Positions 55,601 to 63,919 of a stretch of DNA of 64,000 nt are shown here, piece by piece; position 1 is the first letter of the stretch; each line of letters opens with the position of its first letter. The stretch covers positions 103,061 through 167,060 of the forward strand of contig JACQFQ010000024.1 of NCBI GenBank assembly GCA_016199985.1, given 5' to 3'. Source of the stretch: Verrucomicrobiota bacterium. GTDB lineage: Bacteria > Verrucomicrobiota > Verrucomicrobiia > Limisphaerales > UBA11320. Under the pieces are notes generated by a model, which did not search any database, was not told the DNA's origin, and saw only the letters and a list, made by a program, of their open reading frames with translations. Position numbers and translations under genes: made by a program.

Positions 55601-57022
55601 GAATCGCTCGCGGCGCTGCGGGCGCTCCGCGACCTGAAGTCGGAGCGCGTGGACTTGTTCGCGCCAATCGCCGAGAAGGGGGCGCTCGCGGAGCAGCAGG
55701 CCGCGGTGGCCGCGTTGGCGTCATCACGGAATCCCGAAGGGGCATCGAGGCTCGCGAGTCTCTTCCCCGCCTTGTCCGCGCCTTCGCGCCGCGTTGCGCT
55801 CGCCTCGCTGGCCTCGGTCCCCTCGGGGGCCCGGGCCCTCGTGAAGAGCATCCGAGGCGGCGTCATTCCGAAGGATGAGATGGACGGAGCGACGTTGGAC
55901 AAGCTTCGTGTCGTCTTGGGCGACGACGCCGAGCTGGCCGCGCTGATGGGGGAAATGGCTTCGCTGCTCCGTCCGGCGCTCCGGTTGAACGGCGACGACG
56001 AGGCGTGGGTGGATAGCGATATCGCGCTGCGAGGGCCGTTCACGGTGGAGACCTGGGTGAAGCTGGATCCTGGAGTCGACAACAACGATGGCATCCTCGG
56101 AGCCCCGGGCGCGCTGGACATGAACTTCTTCGGGGGGCTGCTTCGCGTGTATATCCCGACAAACGGATTGGGCGATGTGGCGATCGCGAAGAAGCCTTTC
56201 CAGCCCGACGTCTGGACCCACGTCGCGGTCAGTCGCGACGCGGAGGGGCGCGTTCGCATTTATCAGAACGGGGAGCTCGACAGCGATCCCAGCTCGCCGG
56301 TGAAGCTGGATTTCGAGCATCTGCGCGTGGCGTGGACAACCGCCAACAAGGGCGCCTCGGGTTGGCTGAGCGAGTATCGGGTTTGGAGCGTCGCGCGCCG
56401 CGCGGAGGAGATTCGAGCCGATTTTGATCGCAGCTTCGAAGGGGAGCCACGGCCCCCGGAACTGGCTTACTATTCTCCGGGCGGCGGACCCTGGGGCAGG
56501 CTCCGCGCTGGCGCGCAAATCGTGAGAACTCCGGACTACCCATCGCTGCTCACTCCCGCCGAGGCGAAAACCCTGGGCGAGAAGTTTTCCAGGTTCCACG
56601 CCTTGGCCGAGAAGTCCGGCGACGCGGCGCGCGGGCAGGCCACGTTCAAGGCGATTTGCATGGTGTGTCACAACGTCGGAGGGCAGGGAGGTCAGGTCGG
56701 GCCGGTCCTGAGCGGCGCCGGCGCGCAGGGGATCGAGGCTCTCCTGCGAAACATTCTGACGCCGAACGCCGCGATGGAGGCCGGCTACCGCGTGTTCCGG
56801 GTGGAGCTCAAGGAGGGCGATGTGCTGGATGGGATCCGCGTGAAGGAAGACGGCGAGGCGATCGTGCTGCGTCAGCCGAACGCCGAGGACCTCCGGATCC
56901 CGCTGAGGAACGTGAGACGGGCGGCGTTCACCCGAAGCAGCATGATGCCCGAGGGCCTGCTCGAGGGGTTGAAGCCGCAGGAAGTGACGGACCTTTTCGC
57001 CTACCTGAAGACGCTCAAGTGA
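52652..57022 (+). CDS. DUF1080 / membrane-bound dehydrogenase-like / HEAT / LamG / cytochrome c fusion
   Basis: 1,456 aa from ATG 52652 with a signal peptide (LIPFLVASALAILNATSAE). Order: DUF1080 concanavalin-like (3-ketodisaccharide hydrolase) ~25-235 (LFDGKTLAGWEG; NSGFQMRSQRV); TIGR02604-type dehydrogenase propeller ~250-640 (APGFEIELVASEELDAG; VYAQHGTEIVYLSDTDGDG); HEAT-like ~655-1080; LamG ~1105-1260 (GPFTVETWVKLD); and a C-terminal heme-c domain (AICMVCHNVGGQGGQVGPVL, CxxCH near aa 1335) ending in the PVC-specific motif (RNILTPNAAMEAGY...LR.A.RRAAFTRSSMMPEGLLEGL). Probably an extracytoplasmic sugar oxidoreductase or hydrolase; electrons pass to the heme. DUF1080 fused at the N-terminus supports a disaccharide substrate. 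Confidence 0.92.
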   Translation: MIASHRLIPFLVASALAILNATSAEPPPTLRNPRPLFDGKTLAGWEGNPGLWRVQDGALTGGSYEVTVPRNEFLATRRDFTNFIIRFEIRLTGSNGFINSGFQMRSQRVPNSSEMAGYQCDYGEPNWYGAVYDESRRNRVMSWSDMTTLRPVLKVNDWNVYVIRADGPRITTWINGVLGTDYIEADPSIPDWGKLGIQVHGGGKTVAQARNVLIQELPPTPPGRIFRGAPEPKAAATPPKGQAAVAAVAVSPEEERSRFTVAPGFEIELVASEELDAGIGKFVAVDWDARGNLWTMTALEYPVDANESPAVAKALYASRARDKILVYDRDPRSPTGYSRKARVFADGLAIPLGILPYKNGVYAQHGTEIVYLSDTDGDGKADKREVILSGFGVQDSHLFPHQFTRAPGGWIWMAQGAFNYGKVKTAKGAEVKFDETRMARFRYDGSDFDITSQGPCNIWGLFMTMEGETWIQEANDFGYPAMRFHEYANYPGCSQGVWKSYAPEFPSIAPHFAMGGTGLSGLAMSDRSGWPEAYCDVLYVANPITRKIQAIKIRPDGTRHALTKLPDFIQSSDEMFRPVALRLGPDGCLYFVDWYNKIISHNEVARNHPDRDKKHGRIWRVRHSGTPLLAVPDFTKLSGDELISRLGGENTTQSHLAWQAIGDRGLKELAPRLKGLIVDSAAPAGRRIAALWSLLGLHAADVSTVMPLLRDPSRNIRREALRALGENVFPLEATLALMEPFAEDSDPEVRAESIRVLGRMIDGSSAFTNSASSSFAQSAIALCARFALSPLAAPMTKSTQSGRLIKAGDAYEREFERYLVRYFLERHSPEVAGFLGSEASHSLALESRLLLALCLEPKASASRVAELLPSLKRAPGQEELLRLAQFPDEPGVGAALKAVLQQPATSAASIELLLQARTRLDGARITPLLNDSAKQFAKSDTAALVELGARLASAFQLTAIEPELAQALERGWAAAGAQGVLRPESLAALRALRDLKSERVDLFAPIAEKGALAEQQAAVAALASSRNPEGASRLASLFPALSAPSRRVALASLASVPSGARALVKSIRGGVIPKDEMDGATLDKLRVVLGDDAELAALMGEMASLLRPALRLNGDDEAWVDSDIALRGPFTVETWVKLDPGVDNNDGILGAPGALDMNFFGGLLRVYIPTNGLGDVAIAKKPFQPDVWTHVAVSRDAEGRVRIYQNGELDSDPSSPVKLDFEHLRVAWTTANKGASGWLSEYRVWSVARRAEEIRADFDRSFEGEPRPPELAYYSPGGGPWGRLRAGAQIVRTPDYPSLLTPAEAKTLGEKFSRFHALAEKSGDAARGQATFKAICMVCHNVGGQGGQVGPVLSGAGAQGIEALLRNILTPNAAMEAGYRVFRVELKEGDVLDGIRVKEDGEAIVLRQPNAEDLRIPLRNVRRAAFTRSSMMPEGLLEGLKPQEVTDLFAYLKTLK

Positions 57023-57030
57023 GGTCGTCG

Positions 57031-57288
57031 TTATTCGTTGAGCCCCCAGCGCGGCGCGGGCTGGCATCGGCGCTGGATCTCCTTCAGGACGGAGGAGGAT
57101 CGATGCGTCCGCTCGTGGATATCGGTCGCGATCGCGGCCAGGGTGAGCGGTCGCTGGATCAAGCCTTCCACAGTCTGGATGGGATCGCGCAACGCCTGTG
57201 GAAGGGGATGCCCAACGACGACGTCGAGCGCGGGCGCGCGGGAGGCGGTGAGGACATCTGGTGGAGTGTTCATAGCGGACGTCAGCAT
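57031..57288 (-). CDS. Possible small hypothetical protein
   Basis: 85 aa (80 aa from an internal ATG at 57273). Helical-looking: DPIQTVEGLIQRPLTLAAIA, TDIHERTHRSSSVLKEIQ. It begins 75 bp after the response-regulator stop on the same strand and ends 8 bp from the end of the convergent cytochrome gene. No family recognised and base use gives no clear support; it may be non-coding. Confidence 0.35.
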   Translation of the reverse strand: MLTSAMNTPPDVLTASRAPALDVVVGHPLPQALRDPIQTVEGLIQRPLTLAAIATDIHERTHRSSSVLKEIQRRCQPAPRWGLNE

Positions 57289-57363
57289 GGACGCGTCGCG
57301 GCCCCCGTGTAATGGGAGGTCTGTCCGAAAGCGGCTAGGGAATTCTCCTACCCAGACGGCGCG

Positions 57364-58089
57364 CTACCCCGAGTTGCCGCTGTTCTGCGACTCCACCCAG
57401 CGGACGGCGTGGCCGACGAGGCTGGTGCTGTCGGGAAGGGCTAGCTTCTCCTTGATGTGTCCGCGGTGGACGTCGACGGTTTTCGAGCTCAGGTTGAGCT
57501 GCTGCGCGATCGCGCGCGTGGTCTTGCCTTCGCCGATCAGCTGGAAGACCTCGAACTCGCGGTCGGTGAGCCGCTCGATCGGCGACCGACGCTCCCTCTG
57601 TCCGGACAGATTGTCGAAGATGCGGGTCGACATGCGCTCGCTCACGTACACATGCCCGCTGAGAACTCGCCGGATCGCCTCCAACATCTTCTCGGCGCCC
57701 GCCTCCTTCATCAAATAGCCCCGCGCGCCCGCGCGAAGCGACCGCTCGGCGTGGAGCATCTCGTCGTGCATGGAGATCACGAGGGCGGGCAGGTCGGGGT
57801 AGAGGGCCTTGATGTCCTTGATGAGCTCGAGGCCGCCGCGCCCGGGGAGCGTGATGTCGGTCACGACCAGGTCGGGGTTTCGTTTTGGGATTTCCGCGAG
57901 CGCCTCGGCGACGGACCCCGCTTCGGCGCAGACCTCGAGGTCGGGCTGCTGCCGGATGAGAGCGGCGAGCCCCGCGCGCATCATGGGATGGTCGTCCACC
58001 AACAGCACGCGCTTGCGCGCCCCAGCCGGCGGAGCGGACCGGAGGGGACCAGGCCCCTTGCGTTGCGCCGGGTGTTTCGCTGATTTCAT
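57364..58089 (-). CDS. NarL/FixJ-type response regulator
   Basis: 241 aa. The receiver domain carries RVLLVDDHPMMRAGL (acidic pair), the phospho-acceptor Asp in LVVTDITLPGRGGLE (~aa 78) and K in GYLMKEAG (~128). A LuxR-type HTH closes the protein: LTDREFEVFQLIGEGKTTRA and SSKTVDVHRGHIKEKL (~173-216). It overlaps the kinase gene by 4 bp (ATGA), so the pair forms a two-component system. The N-terminal ~25 residues are Pro/Arg rich and probably unstructured. Targets are unknown. Confidence 0.93.
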   Translation of the reverse strand: MKSAKHPAQRKGPGPLRSAPPAGARKRVLLVDDHPMMRAGLAALIRQQPDLEVCAEAGSVAEALAEIPKRNPDLVVTDITLPGRGGLELIKDIKALYPDLPALVISMHDEMLHAERSLRAGARGYLMKEAGAEKMLEAIRRVLSGHVYVSERMSTRIFDNLSGQRERRSPIERLTDREFEVFQLIGEGKTTRAIAQQLNLSSKTVDVHRGHIKEKLALPDSTSLVGHAVRWVESQNSGNSG

Positions 58090-59222
58090 GAGGGTCTTGG
58101 GAGCGAGCAGAGGAGGGCAACACCCTTGCGCGGGGAGGAGGAGATCTCGAGCGTCGCGCCAATGAGGCTCGCACGGTGTTTCATGACCCGGAGCCCCATG
58201 CCCTGATCGGCGTCAACGGTGGCGGGAAGGCCGCGCCCATTGTCCCGGATCCTCAGCTCCAGCCGGCCTGGACGCTGCGAGAGGCTGATGTCGATGCGCC
58301 GCGCGCGGCTGTGCTTGAGCGCGTTGGCGATGGCCTCCTGCGCGATGCGATAGAGATGCGCGGCGGCGGCGGAGTCGCAGCCCACGGCAATCGAGGCTCC
58401 CGAGAAACGGCAATCCACCTTCGCCAGCTCGCGCGTGCTCTCCGCCAACTCGCGGAGCGCATGGGACAAGCCTTCCGCCTCGAGGGGAACGGGGGACAGT
58501 CCGTGGGAAAGCGCGCGCGTTTGCCTCGCGGTCTCCCGAAGCTCATCGCCCAGCTGCAGGAACGCCTTCGCCAATCCGGGCGCTTCCTGATTCAGGCGCT
58601 TCAGCAGCGTGTGACAAAAAAGCTCCATCGCGATCAGGCGCTGCCCGATTCCGTCATGCAAATCGCGGCCAAAACGCCGCTGCTCGCGCTCGGCGATGCT
58701 GAGAATCTCCTGCTCGAGCTCCTTGCGCTGCGTGATGTCTGTGCGGATCGCGATGTACTGCTTCGGTTTGCCGGCGGCGTTCAGGAAAGGCACGATCGTG
58801 GTGTCCACCCAGTAGAAGCTCCCGTCCTTGGCCCGGTTCCTGATCTCCCCCCGCCACACCCCGCCTCGGGCGATGGTGGACCAGAGCCCTTGGAAAAAAT
58901 CCTTCGTGTGCTGTCCGGAATTGATGATTCGATGATCCTGGCCCAGCAGCTCTGCTCGCGAGTACTGCGATATGGCGCAGAACTTGTCGTTGACGTGGGT
59001 GATTTTTCCGGACGCGTCGGTGACGGCCACGATCGAATGTTCGTCGAGCGCGGCCTTGATATCCTTCAACTCTTTCAGCGCGACAAACAGTTGATCCTCG
59101 CTGGCGGCGAGCGACGGACGCTCAGTTGTCTCCCCCGGCCCCGGGGCGCCGGCGGCGGTTGCCGACGACCCAGCGGCCTCGCTCCGACGACGAGAACGCG
59201 CTTCCTGTCGCGCTGGCGGCAT
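58086..59222 (-). CDS. PAS-containing sensor histidine kinase (HisKA_3 type)
   Basis: 378 aa from ATG 59222; a TTG at 59273 would add 17 residues. No transmembrane segment, so cytosolic. A PAS domain (IVAVTDASGKITHVNDKFC...GEIRNRAKDGSFYWVDTTIVP; ~60-165) with PAC tail (QYIAIRTDITQRKELEQE) precedes the HisKA_3 dimerisation helix with phospho-acceptor His in FGRDLHDGIGQRL (~190), and an HATPase with RIAQEAIANALKHSRA and DNGRGLPA...GMGLRVMKHRA. The LHDGIGQ motif pairs it with NarL-type partners, as here. The signal is unknown; PAS without membrane anchor suggests redox, light or a soluble ligand. Confidence 0.92.
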   Translation of the reverse strand: MPPARQEARSRRRSEAAGSSATAAGAPGPGETTERPSLAASEDQLFVALKELKDIKAALDEHSIVAVTDASGKITHVNDKFCAISQYSRAELLGQDHRIINSGQHTKDFFQGLWSTIARGGVWRGEIRNRAKDGSFYWVDTTIVPFLNAAGKPKQYIAIRTDITQRKELEQEILSIAEREQRRFGRDLHDGIGQRLIAMELFCHTLLKRLNQEAPGLAKAFLQLGDELRETARQTRALSHGLSPVPLEAEGLSHALRELAESTRELAKVDCRFSGASIAVGCDSAAAAHLYRIAQEAIANALKHSRARRIDISLSQRPGRLELRIRDNGRGLPATVDADQGMGLRVMKHRASLIGATLEISSSPRKGVALLCSLPRPS

Positions 59223-59536
59223 TTTTGTTCGGACATCCGTGGACACGTGGTCGCACCCTAGCAGCCGGCACAAGGCGCGGACAAGCAGACAGAGGGTTTC
59301 CTTTCTTCGCGGCAGCGGGGATATCCCGTTCGAGGAGTTGGGTCGATCGATCGGTCTCGTCGCTCATTCCACGCGCAGTGTGCTTCAGACCCTCCGGGTG
59401 GGCTACACGAGGATTGCGCTCCTTGGCTCCTGGGTTGTTCTTTCTCGAAGTCCAGCGTCGAGCGCGCGCAGTCCGCGGCTCGACACGGAACGCGCATGGG
59501 TTCCGTAACGTCGGGATTTCGGGAACTGAACCTGGC
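59223..59536. other. Intergenic, no gene seen
   Basis: About 310 bp between the kinase start and the 82-aa gene's end (both minus). Frames here are low-complexity shadows. It presumably holds the kinase promoter; no box pair stood out. Confidence 0.4.
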
Positions 59537-59785
59537 TCAAGGCAGTGGACGCGGGGCTTCGCCTTCCTGGATGAGAACGGCGTCGTTCTCCAGGAGGAAG
59601 CGCTGCAAGGCGTCCTTGCTGGAGAGGGAAACAGGAGAGCGTTTGACCTGGTTGTTGAAATGTTTGTAGTGAACCAGGGTCTTTCCGACCAAACCGACGC
59701 GGAGGCTGGAATCCTCCATCTGCCACACCTGGCCCGACTGAAGGGGCTTGGCCGGGGCGCGCTTCTCTCGTGTCTTGTTCTTCAT
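59537..59785 (-). CDS. Small conserved hypothetical protein
   Basis: 82 aa from ATG 59785; a longer frame to 60229 runs into repetitive, likely untranslated sequence. The basic N-terminus (MKNKTREKRAPAK) is followed by QVWQMEDSSLRVGLVGKTLV and HYKHFNNQVKRSPVSLSSKD, then ALQRFLLENDAVLIQ. I recall similar short proteins in other Verrucomicrobiota with the QMED-LRVGLVGKTLVHYK pattern; no function known. The charged tail and lack of leader suggest a cytosolic, perhaps nucleic-acid-associated protein. Confidence 0.65.
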   Translation of the reverse strand: MKNKTREKRAPAKPLQSGQVWQMEDSSLRVGLVGKTLVHYKHFNNQVKRSPVSLSSKDALQRFLLENDAVLIQEGEAPRPLP

Positions 59786-59963
59786 GGATGCGAACCCTAG
59801 CAGACACTTCGCCAAGCCGAGAGTCATTTGTGAAGAAAACCCATGACATGCAAATGGGTCTCCTTTGGCGAGAGGTGCGGGCTGATCCGTTTGCGCTGAG
59901 CCCGAGCCGGGCTCGTCCGACTCCGGGCGTCCAAGGATATGCGGGGCTTGACGCGAGGGCACA

Positions 59964-59987
59964 GAGGCGCGGAGGCGCGGAGGCGTG
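59964..59987. repeat. Three tandem 8-bp repeats
   Basis: GAGGCGCG, GAGGCGCG, GAGGCGTG directly adjoining, in the non-coding region 59786-60351. The wider phrase (GGGCACAGAGGCGCGGAGG) occurs often as scattered copies in related genomes to my recollection. Confidence 0.6.
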
Positions 59988-60024
59988 GGGAAGGCCGGGC
60001 CGGTGATCCACAGGTTGAGCAGAC

Positions 60025-60066
60025 GTTCGCAGACGAAGAAGGGGAAGGGTTCGCACACGAAGAAGG
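60025..60066. repeat. Two 18-bp direct repeats, 24-bp period
   Basis: GTTCGCAGACGAAGAAGG (60025-60042) and GTTCGCACACGAAGAAGG (60049-60066), one mismatch. The rest of 59786-60351 shows no gene beyond these repeats and the possible promoter at 60223. Confidence 0.7.
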
Positions 60067-60222
60067 CAGCTACACGAGAGAGGCTGGGGACGAGGCGGAT
60101 CCTCCACCGAGTCATCAGGTGTGCCGGGATGAAGACACCGAGGATTCGTGCCGATGGGGAGCGTGGAGAAGTTCGCTCGAAAGGCATATTGTCGTCTCGC
60201 GAAAGAAATCTAGGGAATTGTT

Positions 60223-60254
60223 TTGACAACTCACGGGGGGGGGGGGGCTAGCTT
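60223..60254 (+). promoter_or_regulatory. Possible promoter with 13-G tract in the spacer
   Basis: TTGACA at 60223-60228 and a TAGCTT-like -10 at 60249-60254, separated by 20 bp containing 13 consecutive G (60235-60247). About 100 bp upstream of the beta-helix gene. The spacer is longer than the usual 17 and would become optimal after loss of three G. The -10 is weak. Confidence 0.35.
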
Positions 60255-60357
60255 GCTACTCAGGCCGAGGGAGTGTAAGGGTCGTAAGGAAACCCTCTCG
60301 ATCAGAGAAAACGAAATCAAAGGTAAGAGCGCGGAAGCGAAATAAGGGTCGGTGCTC

Positions 60358-62928
60358 ATGTCTTTAGAGGACGCACTATTATTGGAGCCCATCCAGACCG
60401 AGATCTGGCTGGCACTTCGCACAGACGGCATAGCCGGCTCGGGTCGTGAAGACGATCCCCTCCACGCCGGCGTCCGCAACACCCCGATTCTCTCAATCGA
60501 TTCCATCACGGTCTCGGGGGCAATCGGCAGCTATCTCGCCACCGTTGCCACGACCCAAGATCATGGGTACAAGAATGGCGATCTCGTCATCATCCGAGGC
60601 GTCCCCTGTGGCGCCCACACCTACGACTACCTTTCCAATGGGAAGTTTCTGAACGGCACGTTCATTGTGACTGTCACAGGGGCCAGGACATTTTTGTATA
60701 CTTTGCCCGCTTACCCCGATGTCAGCGATCTCGGTTACGCTTACACATCCACTTCGCCGCCGATCCCGGGTTCAATTGCAAGCCCGGCGGTGGGGGTTAC
60801 CTGTCAATTGGATCCTTACCTTTTCGACTCCATCATGCGCAGCCTGCCTGCCTCGCCTCCTGTCACAGTCCGGCTGGGACCGGGGACATTTCTCACCCGA
60901 GGGTATAGTCCGTTTGCGGACGCGGTGAGTTGGCAGCCCAGATATGCAATGAAGCTGATCGGTTCAGGCGTCGCCCAGACCACCATCAAATTGGTGGAAG
61001 CGACCCTCGATCATCAAAAGTATTTCGTTGTGGGTTGTTCATTGGACCGAGTTATTGATGATTTCTCCGCCGAAAACCTCTCGCTCGACTGCAACGTGGG
61101 AGGCCAAGTCTCCCAGCTCCTGACCGTCCAGGCCATTTTCATTCAGGGAAACCACACGCGCTTCCGCCAGATTCGAGCGATCAATTTCGGGCCTCAGACT
61201 CTGGAGTTGGAGTGCTTCGTGATTTCATTCGCAGGGGGAAGCCCATCCGTCCCCGGAATTCAGACTCCGACCGACTGCGTGATGGAGGGGTGCATCGTCG
61301 AAAGTCCTGGGCTGAACCCAGTGCGAGAGTCGACGATCCTCGCATGTATTCACAACAAAGGCGGAGTGCCAGGCGATCTCAACAGCGAATTTGTGGGGTA
61401 TCATCAGTCCTGTGTGGTCCGGAACAGCAATGTGAACTGCGAGTTCCAGATCAATCCGGTCTCCATCGACGTCTCCCAGATCGTAATCGTGGGCGCCTCA
61501 GCCACTCTCAAGACAAGAACTCCACACGGGCTGTCCATCGGCGTCCAGAAGTCGGTGCGGATCAGCGGGGCTTTCGATCTTACAAACGGTTACAACAACG
61601 GGTTCAATGGATCGTACCTCGCCACCGCCTCGGATGCCTACACCTTCAGCTGTACGCCGTCATCCGTCGCCACATTGCCCAAAGCGGAGAGCGAGATGTG
61701 GCTGGGGCGATATCCCAGTCAGTACAATCCGATTACGGACCTCAGCCATTTGAATCAGCCGAACCTCCCGTCAGACCCGCTTACCTATGAGGTCACCGTG
61801 GACACCAAGTCCCCACACTATCTAGCCGTGGGAAGCGTGGTGGTGCTGGATGCGATTGTATGGCTCTCTGATCCATCAATCACTTCGAACCTCGTGGGAG
61901 CATGGGTGGTGACGTTTCTGGTCAGCTCCGTCGAGTTTAAGTGTCAGCGGAAGTTCACTTCTTCTGCAGATCCGCTGGCCACGGTACTAACCGGATCTGC
62001 TCGGATCGGCGTGCCGTTTCAAGCAGTGAGCATCGACGGTGGCGCCGCGGCTGTGATGGAAGGCAACTTCATTTCCAACTGCGGTGTCGGCGGGCCATAT
62101 CATGACACTTATTCCACACGAGACCTTACGGTAAGGAACAACCATTTTCGCGCCATCCGTGTCGGGTGTTTCCAAAATATGACGGGCAGAATATTGCCCC
62201 AGTTTTATGGAGGAAGCCTCAGTGTGGTTGGGCAGGATCCTGCAACCAAGGACTACATCGCCCAGTTCGACTGCCTCACCTCAGAGCCACATGGGTTGGC
62301 TGTCGGACAAGGCGTCGAGGTGGAAGCCCGCGTCGCGGGCAGCTCGAATAACGCTTATTCAGGATTCGCACAGGTTTCTGCTGTCCCCGCGGAATACACG
62401 TTTCAGTATCGTATTTCAAGTGATCCGGGGGTTGGTGCCGACATTGGTGGGTTCACCCCTTTCGTCGTGCCGATGGCTCAAGTCCAGAATTGCATCATCG
62501 AAGGAAACACCTACGAGTTGCTGCCTACGGGTAGCGATGGGGTTCAGTCAAGCGCAATGAACTTTGACGGAAACGTGCCTCCTAAATACGAGCCCAAGAC
62601 GGTTCACGTTTTCCGCCGTGTGATCATCCGGAGCAACATTATTCGCTACCTCAGTTATCCGGATGGCACACCAATCGCAGGAGATCCAAGAGACAATGGC
62701 ATCCAGCTCCTGTCTTGTGAGTATGCTTTGGTGGAACAGAACATCGTCGATATCACTGTCCCCTATCCGATATTTCATACGGATACTTGTGCCATCGTGA
62801 AGTACTTCGAGAACCGCACATCCGCTGGAGCCTTGGTACGGGGTGCTCTCAGCGCGAACAACCAATGGGCACTCCAGGACGAACACTCAACCATTGTCAG
62901 CGATGCGCTCGCACTCTCATTCCTATAG
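60358..62928 (+). CDS. Beta-helix/FCCH-like repeat surface protein, first of a tandem family
   Basis: 856 aa from ATG 60358 (GTG at 60352 possible). The opening MSLEDALLLEPIQTEIWLAL carries no signal peptide. Four modules share the outline T..PHGL..G..V...G......(NG)xY.VT...TF.Y: near nt 60535-60690, 61493-61680, 61788-61960 and 62260-62440. This is the pattern annotated as FCCH-like in phage tail proteins. Between them lie beta-helix-like segments (LSLDCNVGGQVSQLL; NCIIEGNTYELLP; RSNIIRYLSY). Structural or binding protein; the absence of a leader is odd for a surface protein and resembles phage or contractile-tail fibres. The gene overlaps the next by 26 bp. Confidence 0.8.
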   Translation: MSLEDALLLEPIQTEIWLALRTDGIAGSGREDDPLHAGVRNTPILSIDSITVSGAIGSYLATVATTQDHGYKNGDLVIIRGVPCGAHTYDYLSNGKFLNGTFIVTVTGARTFLYTLPAYPDVSDLGYAYTSTSPPIPGSIASPAVGVTCQLDPYLFDSIMRSLPASPPVTVRLGPGTFLTRGYSPFADAVSWQPRYAMKLIGSGVAQTTIKLVEATLDHQKYFVVGCSLDRVIDDFSAENLSLDCNVGGQVSQLLTVQAIFIQGNHTRFRQIRAINFGPQTLELECFVISFAGGSPSVPGIQTPTDCVMEGCIVESPGLNPVRESTILACIHNKGGVPGDLNSEFVGYHQSCVVRNSNVNCEFQINPVSIDVSQIVIVGASATLKTRTPHGLSIGVQKSVRISGAFDLTNGYNNGFNGSYLATASDAYTFSCTPSSVATLPKAESEMWLGRYPSQYNPITDLSHLNQPNLPSDPLTYEVTVDTKSPHYLAVGSVVVLDAIVWLSDPSITSNLVGAWVVTFLVSSVEFKCQRKFTSSADPLATVLTGSARIGVPFQAVSIDGGAAAVMEGNFISNCGVGGPYHDTYSTRDLTVRNNHFRAIRVGCFQNMTGRILPQFYGGSLSVVGQDPATKDYIAQFDCLTSEPHGLAVGQGVEVEARVAGSSNNAYSGFAQVSAVPAEYTFQYRISSDPGVGADIGGFTPFVVPMAQVQNCIIEGNTYELLPTGSDGVQSSAMNFDGNVPPKYEPKTVHVFRRVIIRSNIIRYLSYPDGTPIAGDPRDNGIQLLSCEYALVEQNIVDITVPYPIFHTDTCAIVKYFENRTSAGALVRGALSANNQWALQDEHSTIVSDALALSFL

Positions 62929-63910
62929 CTTCTTCAGGCTATTGCGCCCTATCGTGGTGCTGCTGGTCTCGATCTGGCAGCCTCGCGCGGTTGGCTTGAC
63001 GAATAAGTACGGTTCGTTTGAGTTCACCGTGCCAAATGGTTATAACGAGAAACACGGACCTCAGACATCACTCCTTCCTTACGACCATGCGGGCCCCCTG
63101 CCTATGCACTACCAGCAGGTATTCGATGCATCGCAGTTCAAAGAATTGCCCCAGGGAGGCGGATTCATCATCTCCATGGCAGACCGAGCAGCGTGTAGAA
63201 GTGTAAACGGTTTCTTTGCAACCAATGCCATAATCCGCTTATCCACATCTCAGGCAAAGCCGGATCAGATGAGTTCCAATTATGTTGAGAATGTCGGGTT
63301 CGACCAGATTACTGTGAGCTCAACTAAAAGCTTATTTGTAATGGGATACGGGTTGGATTGCTTCACCAGGCCCGGCGGCCCGAGCTCATATGACATCATG
63401 ACTCCGTTCTTCTACGATCCTGCGAAGGGCAACCTTCTGCTTGATCTTACATTTACTTCTACCGGACCTCGGGTTCCTGGAGGGGATCCTCGAAAGCGTG
63501 ATTCTGTAGCCCAGGCAGATGATTCTGTTTCGTCCATAGCCGCACTGTCACTAGACCGGGCTGCGGCGGACGTAGTCAGCACTGAAGGTTTGATCGTTGA
63601 GTTCTTAGTAGTGCCGACCCCCGAAATACGCGTCACTCACGCTACCAATACTGTCGTTGTCAATTGGCCATTCAACACACCCAACGTGTTCAAGTTCCAA
63701 GCCACTGAGAATCTGGAGGACCCTTCCGGTTGGCAGGATGGGGGTGGTGATATCAAGAACCTTGGATTGAAGGGTTACACCGTTTTTCTTCCAGACAACA
63801 GCCTCAACCGCCGGCGCTTCTTTCGTCTCTATTGGAACAGCCCTCAACCCGGCGTTCCTTCGCCCAAAGCGCGCGTCGTCACCCCGGCTGAACTTGAACA
63901 AACCCAATAG
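62903..63910 (+). CDS. Exported protein with C-terminal W...RFFRL module
   Basis: 335 aa from ATG 62903, overlapping the upstream stop by 26 bp; an earlier start at 62843 would add 20 residues. A hydrophobic leader (FFRLLRPIVVLLVSIW) is followed by a beta-rich domain (YGSFEFTVPNGYNEKHGPQT; YDHAGPLPMHYQQVFDASQF; MTPFFYDPAKGNLLLDLTF) and a C-terminal module (FKFQATENLEDPSGWQDGGG; RRRFFRLYW) like the ends of the secreted proteins at 17.2 and 30.8 kb. Function unrecognised. Translational coupling to the first beta-helix gene suggests the two proteins act together. Confidence 0.78.
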   Translation: MRSHSHSYSFFRLLRPIVVLLVSIWQPRAVGLTNKYGSFEFTVPNGYNEKHGPQTSLLPYDHAGPLPMHYQQVFDASQFKELPQGGGFIISMADRAACRSVNGFFATNAIIRLSTSQAKPDQMSSNYVENVGFDQITVSSTKSLFVMGYGLDCFTRPGGPSSYDIMTPFFYDPAKGNLLLDLTFTSTGPRVPGGDPRKRDSVAQADDSVSSIAALSLDRAAADVVSTEGLIVEFLVVPTPEIRVTHATNTVVVNWPFNTPNVFKFQATENLEDPSGWQDGGGDIKNLGLKGYTVFLPDNSLNRRRFFRLYWNSPQPGVPSPKARVVTPAELEQTQ

Positions 63911-63919
63911 GCCACGACT

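Noticed and set aside
55724..57067. 447-codon frame on - strand
   Set aside because: Shadow of the LamG/cytochrome part of the fusion gene.
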